A stretch of 64,000 bases of DNA from Pseudomonadota bacterium (GTDB lineage: Bacteria; Pseudomonadota; Gammaproteobacteria; Steroidobacterales; Steroidobacteraceae), in the NCBI GenBank assembly GCA_025356815.1, contig JANXQL010000029.1, forward strand, positions 1 to 64,000, given 5' to 3'. Position 1 is the first letter of the stretch. Each line of letters opens with the position of its first letter. Made by a program: the position numbers and the translations under genes. The notes beneath the pieces were generated by a model. It had not been told where the DNA came from and did not search any database. It saw nothing but the letters and a program-made list of their open reading frames with translations. Positions 1 to 8,989 of the stretch are shown here, one piece after another.

Positions 1-1854
1 GTCTACGCGCTGGACGCGGCGAGCGGACGCGAACTGTGGACCTACGATCCCGGCGTCGACGGTCAGTGGGGCCGCTACGCCTGCTGCGATGCAGTCAACC
101 GGGGCGTCGCGGTGCGCAGTGGCCGCGTCTATGTCGTCTCGCTCGACGGTTTCCTTCACGCGATCGACGCGAAGTCTGGTCGGCGCATCTGGAAGATCGA
201 CACCTTGCCCGGGCGGGGCGCGGGCGACTTCCACTACTTCGTGACCGGCGCTCCGGTGCTGGCGGGCGAGCTGATCGTCATCGGCAACGGCGGTGGCGAC
301 TTTGCCGGCGCCCGTGGCTCGGTCGCGGCCTTTGATCTCAACAGCGGCGAGCTGCGCTGGCGCTTCTATACGGTCCCGCGCGACCCTCGTCTGGGACCGC
401 AGGACCAGCCACACCTCGACGCGGCGGTGAAGACCTGGGATCCGAAATACCGCTGGGAGTTCGGCGCCGGGGGCTCCGTCTGGGACGGGCTGTCCTACGA
501 TCCGCAGCTCAAGCTGGTCTACTTCGGCACCGGCAACACCTCGCCCTACGACGTCGTCGACACGACCAAGGGCAACCACGACGAGCTGTACGCAGCGTCG
601 ATCGTCGCCGTGCACGCCGATAGCGGCACACTCGCCTGGTACTATCAGGAGATTCCCGGCGAGGGCTGGGACTACGACACGACCGCGAAGCTCGTGCTTA
701 CCGAGCTGCCGATCGGCGGTCAGCTGCGACGCGTGCTGCTGCAGGCCAGCAAGAACGGCTTTCTATACGTGCTCGACCGCGTGACGGGTGAGTTTCTGTC
801 AGCCGCAGCGTACGCGGCGGTCAACTGGACCCGCGGCATCGATCCGAAGACCCATCGCCCGATCCCGTCGGCCGGCGCTAACTGGGTACACGCGCCGAAA
901 CTCGTGTTTCCCGGTGCAACCGGCGCACACAACTGGCAACCGATGGCGTTCAGCCGCAAGACTGGGCTGGCCTACATTCCGGTGATCGACATGCCGATGG
1001 TGTACGTGAACACGCAGGGCCTGCGCGCTGGACTGATCGAGGGCAACTTCAACCTCGCATTCTTTGCCACGGAGGACTACGACCCGAAAGGACTCGCGGC
1101 CCTGTTCGGCAAGCTTCCGTCGCTTGAGACGCTTGGTGCGGCGGCATCGGGACCGCTGCATTCACGCGGCGTGCTGCGCGCGGTGGATCCGGTGACCGGC
1201 AAGACCGTGTGGGAGCAGCAGACCGCCTCCCCGTGGGACGGCGGCATCATGGCGACTGGCGGTAATCTGGTATTTCGCGGTGACGCCACCGGCGCCCTGT
1301 CGGTCTACGCCGCCGACTCCGGCAAGCTGCTCAAGACGATCGACGTCGGCACCTCGATCATGGCGGCACCGATGACCTACAAGGTCAATGGCGAGCAGTA
1401 TGTGGCCGTGATGGCAGGCTACGGTGGTGGCGTGCTGTACGCGCCGTTCCCGGCGATCAGCGCTGCCTACAGGTACGGCAACGCCGGCCGCATCGTCGCC
1501 TTCAAGCTTGGCGGCGGCGCCGTGCCCAAGCCATCCGCTTTCGCGGATACTCCCTTTGCCCTGCCCCCGGTCCGTACCGCGACGCCGCAGCAAGTCGCCG
1601 AGGGGGAGGTGCTCTACAGCCGCTTCTGCGCCCGCTGCCATGCGATGGGGCGCGGCCTGCTGCCTGATCTACGGCGCCTCGCACCGGAAACACACCGTAT
1701 CTTCTTTGACATCGTGCTCAACGGCGCCTATCAGTCCAAGGGCATGGCCCGTTGGGACGATGTGCTCAGCCGCGGCCAGGCGGAATCCCTACACGGCTAC
1801 CTCATCGACCAGGCGTGGCAGGCGTACGACGCAGAGCACGCCCGCGCCCACTAG
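1..1854 (+). CDS. PQQ-dependent quinohemoprotein alcohol dehydrogenase (5' truncated by window edge)
   Basis: Periplasmic oxidation of primary alcohols with PQQ, electrons passing to a C-terminal cytochrome c domain. Frame 1 is open from the first base, so the N terminus lies outside the window. Seen: repeated propeller-like blades with GxV/xALDxxSGxxxW repeats; an adjacent cysteine pair in YACCDAVN near the start, as in the vicinal disulphide ring of this family; GEGWDYD and GTGNTSPYD segments in the PQQ region. The last 90 residues hold a haem c site CARCHAM and a later KGMARW methionine that could be the axial ligand, so this is a type II quinohemoprotein rather than a haem-free type I enzyme. 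The stop is followed 16 bases later by a lipoprotein gene on the same strand. Substrate unknown. Confidence 0.9.
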   Translation, partial: VYALDAASGRELWTYDPGVDGQWGRYACCDAVNRGVAVRSGRVYVVSLDGFLHAIDAKSGRRIWKIDTLPGRGAGDFHYFVTGAPVLAGELIVIGNGGGDFAGARGSVAAFDLNSGELRWRFYTVPRDPRLGPQDQPHLDAAVKTWDPKYRWEFGAGGSVWDGLSYDPQLKLVYFGTGNTSPYDVVDTTKGNHDELYAASIVAVHADSGTLAWYYQEIPGEGWDYDTTAKLVLTELPIGGQLRRVLLQASKNGFLYVLDRVTGEFLSAAAYAAVNWTRGIDPKTHRPIPSAGANWVHAPKLVFPGATGAHNWQPMAFSRKTGLAYIPVIDMPMVYVNTQGLRAGLIEGNFNLAFFATEDYDPKGLAALFGKLPSLETLGAAASGPLHSRGVLRAVDPVTGKTVWEQQTASPWDGGIMATGGNLVFRGDATGALSVYAADSGKLLKTIDVGTSIMAAPMTYKVNGEQYVAVMAGYGGGVLYAPFPAISAAYRYGNAGRIVAFKLGGGAVPKPSAFADTPFALPPVRTATPQQVAEGEVLYSRFCARCHAMGRGLLPDLRRLAPETHRIFFDIVLNGAYQSKGMARWDDVLSRGQAESLHGYLIDQAWQAYDAEHARAH

Positions 1855-1870
1855 CGACCCGAGGCCCCCA

Positions 1871-2362
1871 ATGAATTCACTGCTTTGTCGGACGCTGTCC
1901 GCTTATCTGGTTACGCTCGCGATTGCTGCGTGCACACCGGCCACCTCCAGTCCCGGCGTCCCGCCCGAGCTCAAACACTCCTGGGAGGAAAACTTCAACA
2001 AGGGCGATGCCGCCGCGGTCGCCGCCCTGTACGCCCCGGACGCCGAGCTGATCATGTCCGGCAGCGAAACCGCCAAGGGTGCGGCCGCGATCAGAGCGGC
2101 GGTCGAAGGGATGATCAAGAGCGGCGTCAAGGCGCACATCAGCTCGAGCCAGAATGTCGGTGCGGGCGATGTGGCCTACGTCTCCGGCACGTACACGATC
2201 GACGGCGGCAAGGGCGGCGCAGTCGCCGAACGCGGCGCGTACGTGGAGGTCTGGCGCCGCAACAACGGTGCCTGGAAGATCGTGATCGACATCAACGCCA
2301 GCGCCCCGCTGCCGACAATGACGGCTATCGCACCCGCCGATTCGGCTGCGACGGAGCACTAG
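1871..2362 (+). CDS. SnoaL-like / DUF4440-type lipoprotein
   Basis: 163 residues. The N terminus is a hydrophobic signal ending in a lipobox (LAIAAC, Cys21), so the mature protein should be lipid-anchored. The remainder has the NTF2-like cone pattern: a helix with WEENFNKGDAAAVAALYAPDAEL, then a G-rich turn and a sheet ending VEVWRRNNGAWKIVID, typical of SnoaL/DUF4440 proteins. These small domains bind hydrophobic ligands or act as isomerases; the role here is unknown. The ATG at 1871 is preceded by GAGG. It follows the quinohemoprotein gene by 16 bases and precedes an MFS gene by 31, so the three may be co-transcribed. Confidence 0.75.
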   Translation: MNSLLCRTLSAYLVTLAIAACTPATSSPGVPPELKHSWEENFNKGDAAAVAALYAPDAELIMSGSETAKGAAAIRAAVEGMIKSGVKAHISSSQNVGAGDVAYVSGTYTIDGGKGGAVAERGAYVEVWRRNNGAWKIVIDINASAPLPTMTAIAPADSAATEH

Positions 2363-2393
2363 GCCCGCTCCCAGACTGCCAACAGGCACCCCC

Positions 2394-3620
2394 ATGCCGA
2401 CCAGCCCTGCCGTCGGTTACCCGCGCCGCATCGTGCTGCTGCTGGCGGCTGCGGTGTTCATCAATTACTTCGACCGCGGTAACCTCGCCACCGCAAGCTC
2501 GCTCGTGCAGGGCGAACTCGGTCTGTCCAACACCCAACTGGGCGTGCTTTTCTCGGCGTTCTTCTGGTCCTATGCACCGATGCAGCCCATCGCCGGGTGG
2601 CTGGCGCAGCGCTGCGACGTGCGCCTGGTGCTCGCCGGCGGGCTCGCGCTTTGGGCGCTGGCGACCACGCTGATGGGACTGGCCACCTCGTTCGCGACCA
2701 TTCTCGCGCTTCGCATCCTGCTGGGGCTCGGCGAGAGCGTCGCCTATCCCTGCAATGCGACGATCCTCGCGCAGCGAGTGCCTGCTGGCGCCCGTGGCAG
2801 GGCGAATGGCCTGGTGGCCGTCGGCCAGTCGCTCGGCCCGACCGCCGGCACGCTGATCGGCGGCTTAGTGATCGCAGGCTATGGCTGGCGCCCCGCCTTC
2901 CTCGTGTTCGGGTTGGCATCGCTCCTCTGGCTGGTCCCGTGGCTGGCGGCGACGGCGAATGGCGAGGTCGCAAGCACGCTCGGCGCCGAGCGTCCAGTCG
3001 GCTACCCGACGTTGCTGCACGAACGCTCCCTGTGGGGCACGAGCCTCGGGCACTTCAGCGGCAATTATGCGTTCTATTTCCTGCTCAGCTGGCTGCCGCT
3101 GTGGCTGGTGCGCGTGCATGGCTTCAGCCTGGCGCGGATGGCCACGGTCGGAGCGCTGGTCTATGCGACGCAGGCAGTCGTCGCACCGTGCGCCGGCTGG
3201 TACTGCGACTGGCGGGTTCGCGTCGGGGCCGATCCGAACCGGGTCTACAAGGCAACCATCATTACCGGGCATTGTGGCGCCGCGACGGTGATGGCCGGAT
3301 TCATCATCGCAGGACCTACCATGTCGATCGCTCTGCTGCTGGTCGCGGGTCTGTTCTTCGGCATGCAGAGCGCGCCGCTGGGGGCTATCTCGCAAACGCT
3401 GGCAGGGCCACGCGCGGCGGGCGAGTGGATGGGGGTGCAGAACCTGTGCGCCAACATGGCGGGCGTACTGGCGCCGCTGATCACCGGCATCGTGGTCGAC
3501 CGCACCGGCCACTTCGGCGTCGCATTTGCAATTGCGGCGGGTGTCACGCTGCTCGGCGCCCTGGCATTCGGCGTGGTCGTGCGTCGCGTCGAGCCCATCG
3601 CCTGGGCGAAGGAGTCCTAG
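2394..3620 (+). CDS. MFS transporter, anion:cation symporter type
   Basis: 408 residues with about 12 hydrophobic segments. The start (RRIVLLLAAAVFINYFDRGNLATA) and the LGLGESVAYPCNATILAQ segment are typical of the ACS branch of the major facilitator superfamily, whose members carry hexuronates, phthalate or other organic anions with protons. The conserved GWRPAF loop between TM5 and TM6 is present. It is last in the rightward 1-3.6 kb group and its stop overlaps the stop of the convergent MHS transporter gene by 4 bases. The cargo cannot be deduced; linkage to the alcohol dehydrogenase suggests an organic acid. Confidence 0.85.
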   Translation: MPTSPAVGYPRRIVLLLAAAVFINYFDRGNLATASSLVQGELGLSNTQLGVLFSAFFWSYAPMQPIAGWLAQRCDVRLVLAGGLALWALATTLMGLATSFATILALRILLGLGESVAYPCNATILAQRVPAGARGRANGLVAVGQSLGPTAGTLIGGLVIAGYGWRPAFLVFGLASLLWLVPWLAATANGEVASTLGAERPVGYPTLLHERSLWGTSLGHFSGNYAFYFLLSWLPLWLVRVHGFSLARMATVGALVYATQAVVAPCAGWYCDWRVRVGADPNRVYKATIITGHCGAATVMAGFIIAGPTMSIALLLVAGLFFGMQSAPLGAISQTLAGPRAAGEWMGVQNLCANMAGVLAPLITGIVVDRTGHFGVAFAIAAGVTLLGALAFGVVVRRVEPIAWAKES

Positions 3621-4954
3621 TGCCCCGCCTCGGACAGATCTCCCACGCGCCGATCCCCTAGCAGGAACATGCAGGCGATGGTCACGACGCTCGCGCCCGC
3701 CATGTACAGCGAGACGCCGAACGTGCTGTGGGTGCGATGCAGAATCTCCATCGCGAACAGCGGGGCAAGGCCTCCGCCGAGCATCGCACCGATCTGGTAG
3801 CCGAGCGACGCGCCGGAGTAACGGACGCGGGTGCGGAAGAGTTCTCCGAACAGTGCCGCCTGCGGTCCGTACATCATCCCATTGAGCCCTATCGCGATCG
3901 TGATCGAAAGTGTGACCAGAATCGGCTCGCGCGTATCGATCAGCGGGAAGAATGCGAATGCCCAGAGCCCGGTGAGCACAGCGCCAGTCACGAACAGGTT
4001 GCGCCGGCCATACTGATCCGACAGTTTCCCGAACCACAGCATCAGGGGCGCCATCACGCCGCTTCCGATCAGCACGGCGGTCAGCATCATGGACTGCGGT
4101 AGTCCGAGTCCGATCTCCTTGTTCGTGCCGTATGCCACAACGAACGTGATCGCGATATAGAACGACACCTGCACTGCGACGAACGCCCCCGCGGCCAGGA
4201 AGATCTGCCGCGGGTGGGTCACGAACGCATCGATGATCGGTGAGCGGCCGCTGGCCGCGTCGACCCCCTCAGTACGGGTGCCGCCAAGCGCCGCACGACG
4301 CTGCGACCGGTCGCGATCAGCCTTCATCTGCCTAAAGACCTCGGTCTCCTCGACGCGGGTGTGGACATACCAGGCCAGCCCCACGAGTCCGAGACTGAGC
4401 ACGAACGGGATCCGCCAACCCCAGGCAAGGAATGAATCGTGGCTCATCGTCGCGCCAACGAGCAGAAACGCGAGATTCGCGAGCACGACGCCTGCGGGCG
4501 CACCGACCTGCGCAAAGCTGCCATAGAAGCCGCGCCGCTCGGGCGGCGCGCTCTCGACCACCAGCAGCATCGCTCCGCCCCACTGCCCGCCGATCGCAAG
4601 GCCCTGCATGAAGCGCAGCATCACCAGCAACGTCGGGGCGACGACACCGATAGCCGCGTATGACGGCAGGCAACCAACCAGCGCCGTCGACACGCCCATC
4701 AGCACGAGTGCCGCCGCGAGCGCCGCCTTTCGCCCCGCTCGGTCACCGAAATGCCCGAACAGAATCGCGCCGACCGGCCGGGCGAAGAACCCGATTGCGA
4801 AAGTGCTGAAGGACGCCAGCAGCGCCAGCACTGCAGGCATCGTCTTCGGGAAGTACAGGGTCGGGAAGACCAGCGCCGAGGCGACGCCATAGAGGTAGAA
4901 GTCGAACCACTCGATGCTGGCGCCGGCGAGGCTCGTCAACGCGAGCTTCGCCAT
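3617..4954 (-). CDS. MHS-family MFS transporter (metabolite:H+ symporter)
   Basis: 445 residues. The opening ASIEWFDFYLYG and the following FPKTMPAVLALLASF are hallmarks of the metabolite:proton symporter family (shikimate, proline/betaine, citrate, alpha-ketoglutarate carriers). The MFS signature GHFGDRAGRK lies after TM2 and the loop RVEETEVFRQMK follows TM6. The ATG at 4954 is chosen because family members begin shortly before the EWFDF segment; a TTG at 4981 overlapping the upstream stop (TTGA) is a coupled alternative giving nine more residues. It is the last gene of the minus-strand unit with an amidohydrolase and a glycosylasparaginase-type hydrolase, so it probably imports a substrate or product of those enzymes. 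Confidence 0.85.
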   Translation of the reverse strand: MAKLALTSLAGASIEWFDFYLYGVASALVFPTLYFPKTMPAVLALLASFSTFAIGFFARPVGAILFGHFGDRAGRKAALAAALVLMGVSTALVGCLPSYAAIGVVAPTLLVMLRFMQGLAIGGQWGGAMLLVVESAPPERRGFYGSFAQVGAPAGVVLANLAFLLVGATMSHDSFLAWGWRIPFVLSLGLVGLAWYVHTRVEETEVFRQMKADRDRSQRRAALGGTRTEGVDAASGRSPIIDAFVTHPRQIFLAAGAFVAVQVSFYIAITFVVAYGTNKEIGLGLPQSMMLTAVLIGSGVMAPLMLWFGKLSDQYGRRNLFVTGAVLTGLWAFAFFPLIDTREPILVTLSITIAIGLNGMMYGPQAALFGELFRTRVRYSGASLGYQIGAMLGGGLAPLFAMEILHRTHSTFGVSLYMAGASVVTIACMFLLGDRRVGDLSEAGH

Positions 4955-4977
4955 CGACTTCGCCGGCGGCGCACTAC

Positions 4978-6309
4978 TCAACGGACGGCCTGCGTGTCGT
5001 TGCGGTAGACGTGCCCGTCCTTCATTACGAACACCGGCGACTCTAGCCGATGGATGTCCTTGAGTGGGTCGCCACGCACGGCCATGAGGTCGGCGCCGGC
5101 ACCTTCGGCGACAACGCCGAGCTGGCCTGCGCGGCCGAGCAGCTCGGCAGCGCGCGTCGTCGCGGTCTGGATCGCCTGCATCGGGGTCATGCCGTACTCG
5201 ACGTAGTAGGCGAACTCCTGCGCGATCGACTCGTTCCACGGGAAGCCGCCCGCATCCGTACCGAACGCGATCTTGACACCCGCCTTGAGGGCCTTGCGGA
5301 ACGAGACCTCGTGCACCGCAGTACGCTTTCGGTCACGCTGGCCGCTGGCGGTACCTGCCGGGTCCCAGTCCTTGAAGTAGACGGCCACCGTCGGCACGTA
5401 CCAGGTGCCCTGACGCAGCATTTGCTGGATCTGTGCATCACCAAGTTCGAGGCCGTGCTCAAGCGTGTCGCAACCACCGTCAAGTGCGCGCTGCAGGCCG
5501 ATGCCGTTGTAGGCATGGCACGCGACCTTGCGGCCCCAACCGTGGGTCTCGTCGACGATCGCACGCAGCTCTTCGACCGTGAGGGTCGGCTGAGAAACGA
5601 GGTTGCCCGCCCCGTCCAGCCAGGAGCGGTGAGTCATGTAGACCTTGATCCAGTCCGCGCCATGGTCCAGCTGCTCGCGCGCTGCCTTGCGCGCCTCTAC
5701 CGGGCCGTCGATCAGCTGCGCGCCCTTCGGCAGCGTCAGTTCCGGTGCATAGTCCTCAAGCTGGTAGCCGCCAGTCGTGGAAATGGACACCGTCGACACG
5801 AACATGTGCGGGCCGGGAATGATGCCCGCCTCGATCGCCTGCTTGATGCCGACGTCGCCATAGCCTGCGCCCTCCGTCTCGACGTCGCGGATCGTCGTGA
5901 ATCCCTGCTCCAGCGCACTGCGCACCGCGACCGTCGCGCGCGCGACGCGATACGCCAGCGGATGCTTGAGCAGTTGCGCGTCGTAGCCGCCTTCGGCCGG
6001 AACCTCGCCCTGCAGGAAGATGTGGGTATGCGTATCGATGAGTCCCGGCAACAGCGTCGCGTCACCCAGGTCAATCACCTCGGCGTCGCGCGGCAGGTCC
6101 GGCGAACCGCGGTCGCGCACCGAGACGATGCGGCCGGCGCGCACGACAACCGCGACCGAGGGCCTGGGCTTTGCGGCGACGCCGTCGATCAGGGCCCCGG
6201 CCAGCACGATCGTCGTGCGCTCGCGCGCGGCGACTGCTTCCGCTGCCCGGGCGGCGCCGCTGGCGAGGCTCACAAGCAGCAGCCATGCCACGATACGCAC
6301 GGCGCTCAC
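4978..6309 (-). CDS. secreted amidohydrolase (imidazolonepropionase / Xaa-Pro dipeptidase-like)
   Basis: 443 residues. A GTG start at 6309 overlaps the TGA of the upstream gene (GTGA) and begins a clear signal peptide (IVAWLLLVSLASGAARA). The metal-dependent TIM-barrel amidohydrolase motifs are all there: HTH pair in LIDTHTHIFLQG (His94/His96), KVYMTH with a candidate metal-bridging lysine, ACHAYNGIG, and FGTDAGGFPW with the catalytic Asp, then the C-terminal beta-sandwich segment VAEGAGADLMAVRGDPL. This subgroup includes prolidase-like and N-acyl-amino-acid hydrolases. It is co-transcribed with a glycosylasparaginase-type enzyme and an MHS transporter, suggesting processing of a modified amino acid or dipeptide. 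Substrate unproven. Confidence 0.85.
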   Translation of the reverse strand: MSAVRIVAWLLLVSLASGAARAAEAVAARERTTIVLAGALIDGVAAKPRPSVAVVVRAGRIVSVRDRGSPDLPRDAEVIDLGDATLLPGLIDTHTHIFLQGEVPAEGGYDAQLLKHPLAYRVARATVAVRSALEQGFTTIRDVETEGAGYGDVGIKQAIEAGIIPGPHMFVSTVSISTTGGYQLEDYAPELTLPKGAQLIDGPVEARKAAREQLDHGADWIKVYMTHRSWLDGAGNLVSQPTLTVEELRAIVDETHGWGRKVACHAYNGIGLQRALDGGCDTLEHGLELGDAQIQQMLRQGTWYVPTVAVYFKDWDPAGTASGQRDRKRTAVHEVSFRKALKAGVKIAFGTDAGGFPWNESIAQEFAYYVEYGMTPMQAIQTATTRAAELLGRAGQLGVVAEGAGADLMAVRGDPLKDIHRLESPVFVMKDGHVYRNDTQAVR

Positions 6310-7514
6310 AGGTTGACCTTCGACGCCGCAACGATCGGCGGCCATTCCTGCGACGCACCCTCGAACAGGCTGACCGTCTTCTCCAGCCGGCGCGTACCAT
6401 CGTGCACCGCGATGGTATGCGGCCGTCCCGGCTCGTAGCCGGTCCACAGCGACACACCCGCATAGGCGCCATCCTTGCGAAGAATGTAGTAGGTCATGTC
6501 GACGTACAGCAGCCGGTCCTTTTCGCCGTTGTAGTTGCGCACGATGCGCTTGAGCGCGTCCATGCCCGCGTCGAACGGCGTCATCCCACGCCGCATGTTC
6601 TCGACAATCGTATGCGCGCCGGCAACGCGGATGTTCTCCTCGCCGCTACCGGTCGCGCCGGCGGAGCCCACGTCCTGGTCGGTATAGCAGCCGGCACCGA
6701 TGATCGGCGAGTCGCCGAGCCTTCCCGGGATCTTCCAGGCAAGCCCGCTGGTGGTCGTGCAGCCGGACATGTCGCCATTGGCCGCGAGCGTCGAGCAGTG
6801 GATCGTGCCGGTGGGCGGGAATAGAACCTTGTGGATCGCCGCCTCGCGCACCGCGGGGTCGATCCCGAGGTCCTGGGCGATGGCCTGCAGGCGCTGACGA
6901 TAGGCCGCTCCCTCGTCAGACTTCAGCCGGTCGTGGAGGCGTTCTCGCCAACGCGGGTCGGCGACCCCCGGACCCCACCAGTCGGCATGTGCTTCCTTCC
7001 ACAGCAGCCATACCTTGCGCGACTCCTCCGTCAGCAGGTCCTGGCGCTTGAAGCCGCGAGCGACCGCGAAGCGCTCGGCGCCCTCACCGACCAGCATCAC
7101 GTGGCCGGAGTGCAGCATGACCTCGCGCGCGAGCTGCGCCATGCTGCGGATGTTGCGCACGCCGCCGGCGCTGCCGGCACGGCGGGTCGGTCCATGCATG
7201 CAGGAGGCGTCGAGCTCGACGACGCCTTCCTCGTTCGGTAGTCCGCCGAGTCCGACGCTGTCATCGTTCGGGTCGTCCTCGGGGCCACGAACGACCTTTA
7301 TCGCCGCCTCGAGCGTGTCACCGCCACCCTTGAGGTACTGATAGGCGTCCTCCAGGTGCTCGTAGCCGTTGCCGGCCGAGACGATGATGGGCTTGGCCTG
7401 GGCCTGCATGCGCTGCTTGGGCAGGGCTTCGGTCGCAGACGCAGGAGCGCCAGCCGCCGTGCCCAGCGCCCCGAGCGCGATGCTAGATACGAAATCCCGC
7501 CGTGAAAACGTCAT
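6306..7514 (-). CDS. glycosylasparaginase-family Ntn hydrolase with twin-arginine signal
   Basis: 402 residues. It begins SRRDFVSSIALGALG, a twin-arginine export signal. The family (N4-(beta-N-acetylglucosaminyl)-L-asparaginase / isoaspartyl peptidase) is autoproteolytic: cleavage ahead of a threonine generates the N-terminal nucleophile. The matching segment is GTIHCSTLAANG with candidate nucleophile Thr237, followed by the diagnostic KIPGRLGDSPIIGAGCY and GSAGATGSGEE. The usual residue before the threonine is Asp (HDTI) in the eukaryotic enzyme and Gly here, as in isoaspartyl peptidases. The start at 7514 has a GAGGGGG Shine-Dalgarno 6 bases upstream. First gene of the unit running to 3617, divergent from ada. 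Confidence 0.85.
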   Translation of the reverse strand: MTFSRRDFVSSIALGALGTAAGAPASATEALPKQRMQAQAKPIIVSAGNGYEHLEDAYQYLKGGGDTLEAAIKVVRGPEDDPNDDSVGLGGLPNEEGVVELDASCMHGPTRRAGSAGGVRNIRSMAQLAREVMLHSGHVMLVGEGAERFAVARGFKRQDLLTEESRKVWLLWKEAHADWWGPGVADPRWRERLHDRLKSDEGAAYRQRLQAIAQDLGIDPAVREAAIHKVLFPPTGTIHCSTLAANGDMSGCTTTSGLAWKIPGRLGDSPIIGAGCYTDQDVGSAGATGSGEENIRVAGAHTIVENMRRGMTPFDAGMDALKRIVRNYNGEKDRLLYVDMTYYILRKDGAYAGVSLWTGYEPGRPHTIAVHDGTRRLEKTVSLFEGASQEWPPIVAASKVNL

Positions 7515-7698
7515 CTGGAACCCCCTCAGGAAGACGATCCGGCCACTGTAATGCAGCCGACGCCGGGCTGCACGCCGCCGCTGCGGCCGAGTGCCCCCCC
7601 CGCAGCGCAACAGCCGAGGATGTCCGCAAGAAGCGGAGTGCCACGGGACGGCTGGCCGATCTAAGGTGCGTCGCCTCACCACTTCCCCGGGGACTACA

Positions 7699-8823
7699 AT
7701 GCCCAGCTCCCGTTCCAAGCGGCCCCAGATGACCACCGATGCACAGCGTTGGCAGGCGATTCAGATCCGCGACGCGGGCTTGGATGGCACGTTCTACTAC
7801 GGCACGCTGTCAACCCGAATCTACTGCAGGCCGTCGTGCGCCTCCCGTCCGGCCCGACGCGCGAGCGTGCGCTTCTTCGACTCCACCGCCGCGGCCGACG
7901 CCGCCGGCTTTCGGCCCTGCAAGCGCTGCAAGCCGCGGGATAACCGCGATCCGCTGGCCGTGCGGCTGGAGGCCGTCGCGCAATACATCGCCGAGAACGC
8001 GAGCCAGGCGCTGCCTCTGGCGCGGCTCGCGGCGCTGGCGGCGCTGTCGCCCACGCACTTCCAGCGCGTCTTCAAGGCGCACTTCGGCGTCACGCCACGC
8101 AGTTACCAGGACGGCGTTCGGTTGTCGCGACTGCGCCAGGAACTGCGCGCCGGCACGACAGTGCTCGACGCAATCACCGCTGCGGGCTACTCCTCCGGCA
8201 GCCGCATCTATGGCGAGGCCGCGCGCCACCTCGGCATGACCCCTTCGACCTACCGGGCGGGCGGGGCTCGGGAGACGATCAGCTATGCCTGTCGCGACAC
8301 CAGCCTCGGACCGTTGATGATGGCGGCGACGGCGCGCGGCGTGTGCTTCGCCGAGTTCGGCGAGTCGCCCCCAGCCCTTCTGGAGCAGCTGGCGCGAGAG
8401 TTCCCGGCCGCGACGCTCGAACCGTCGGGCCAGGCCGCCTCACCGGCACTCGATGCGTGGATGCAGGCGTTCGCGAGGCACCTCGACAGCGCAGCGCCCC
8501 GGCCCGACATCCCGCTGGACCTGCGCGGCACGGCGTTCCAGGTACGGGTATGGCGATTCCTGCTCGGGCTCGCGGCAGGGGACGTCGTCAGCTACACCGA
8601 GGTGGCGCGGGCGATCGGGGCGCCGAAAGCCGTCCGGGCGGCCGCCTCGGCCTGCGGCGCCAATCGCATCGCGATCCTCATCCCGTGTCACCGTGTACTG
8701 CGGGGCGACGGCGGCCTCGGCGGCTATCGCTGGGGACTCGATCGCAAGCGCGCACTGATCGATCGGGAGCGGGCCGACGCCCGCGGGCGTTCGCGGCACG
8801 CGCGGTCGATTGCGGCAACATAG
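7699..8823 (+). CDS. ada: bifunctional Ada: methyl-responsive regulator and O6-methylguanine-DNA methyltransferase
   Basis: 374 residues, close to E. coli Ada (354). N-terminal zinc domain with four cysteines (YCRPSC then FRPCKRCKP) whose first cysteine accepts methyl from phosphotriesters; AraC-type helix-turn-helix in the middle (LARLAALAALSPTHFQRVFKAHFGVTPRSYQ); C-terminal suicide methyltransferase domain with the active-site IPCHRVLR and GLGGYRWGLDRKRALI. It repairs O6-alkylguanine and, once methylated, activates the adaptive response. ATG 7699 is chosen; ATG 7729 is an alternative and the open frame extends upstream to 7591 without family features. No alkB or alkA follows. A run of eight C lies in the divergent promoter gap 7515-7698. 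Confidence 0.93.
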   Translation: MPSSRSKRPQMTTDAQRWQAIQIRDAGLDGTFYYGTLSTRIYCRPSCASRPARRASVRFFDSTAAADAAGFRPCKRCKPRDNRDPLAVRLEAVAQYIAENASQALPLARLAALAALSPTHFQRVFKAHFGVTPRSYQDGVRLSRLRQELRAGTTVLDAITAAGYSSGSRIYGEAARHLGMTPSTYRAGGARETISYACRDTSLGPLMMAATARGVCFAEFGESPPALLEQLAREFPAATLEPSGQAASPALDAWMQAFARHLDSAAPRPDIPLDLRGTAFQVRVWRFLLGLAAGDVVSYTEVARAIGAPKAVRAAASACGANRIAILIPCHRVLRGDGGLGGYRWGLDRKRALIDRERADARGRSRHARSIAAT

Positions 8824-8882
8824 CGCCGCCACCCAAGCAGAACGGGTCCTCGGCCTGCTGCGGGTCAGATCGTCGCAGCGGC

Positions 8883-8931
8883 GGGCGATCTCGCCCCGCG
8901 ATGGCAGGCCGCCCCTGCGCCCTTAGGCGCA
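8883..8931. terminator. two small hairpins between convergent genes
   Basis: The 166-base gap between the convergent ada and aspartyl protease genes holds GGGCGA/TCGCCC (8883-8896) and TGCGCC-CTTA-GGCGCA (8916-8931, perfect 6-bp stem, 4-base loop). Neither has a T tract, so termination is an inference from position only. Confidence 0.35.
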
Positions 8932-8989
8932 CGCTGTCGCTGCGGCAGGCCCTGCGCGGCGAGCGACCGTCCGCCTGAATGGGGATGCC

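Noticed and set aside
5050-6438. 462-codon plus-strand open frame opposite the amidohydrolase gene
   Set aside because: It is the antisense shadow of a well-supported gene in GC-rich DNA and shows no protein motifs.
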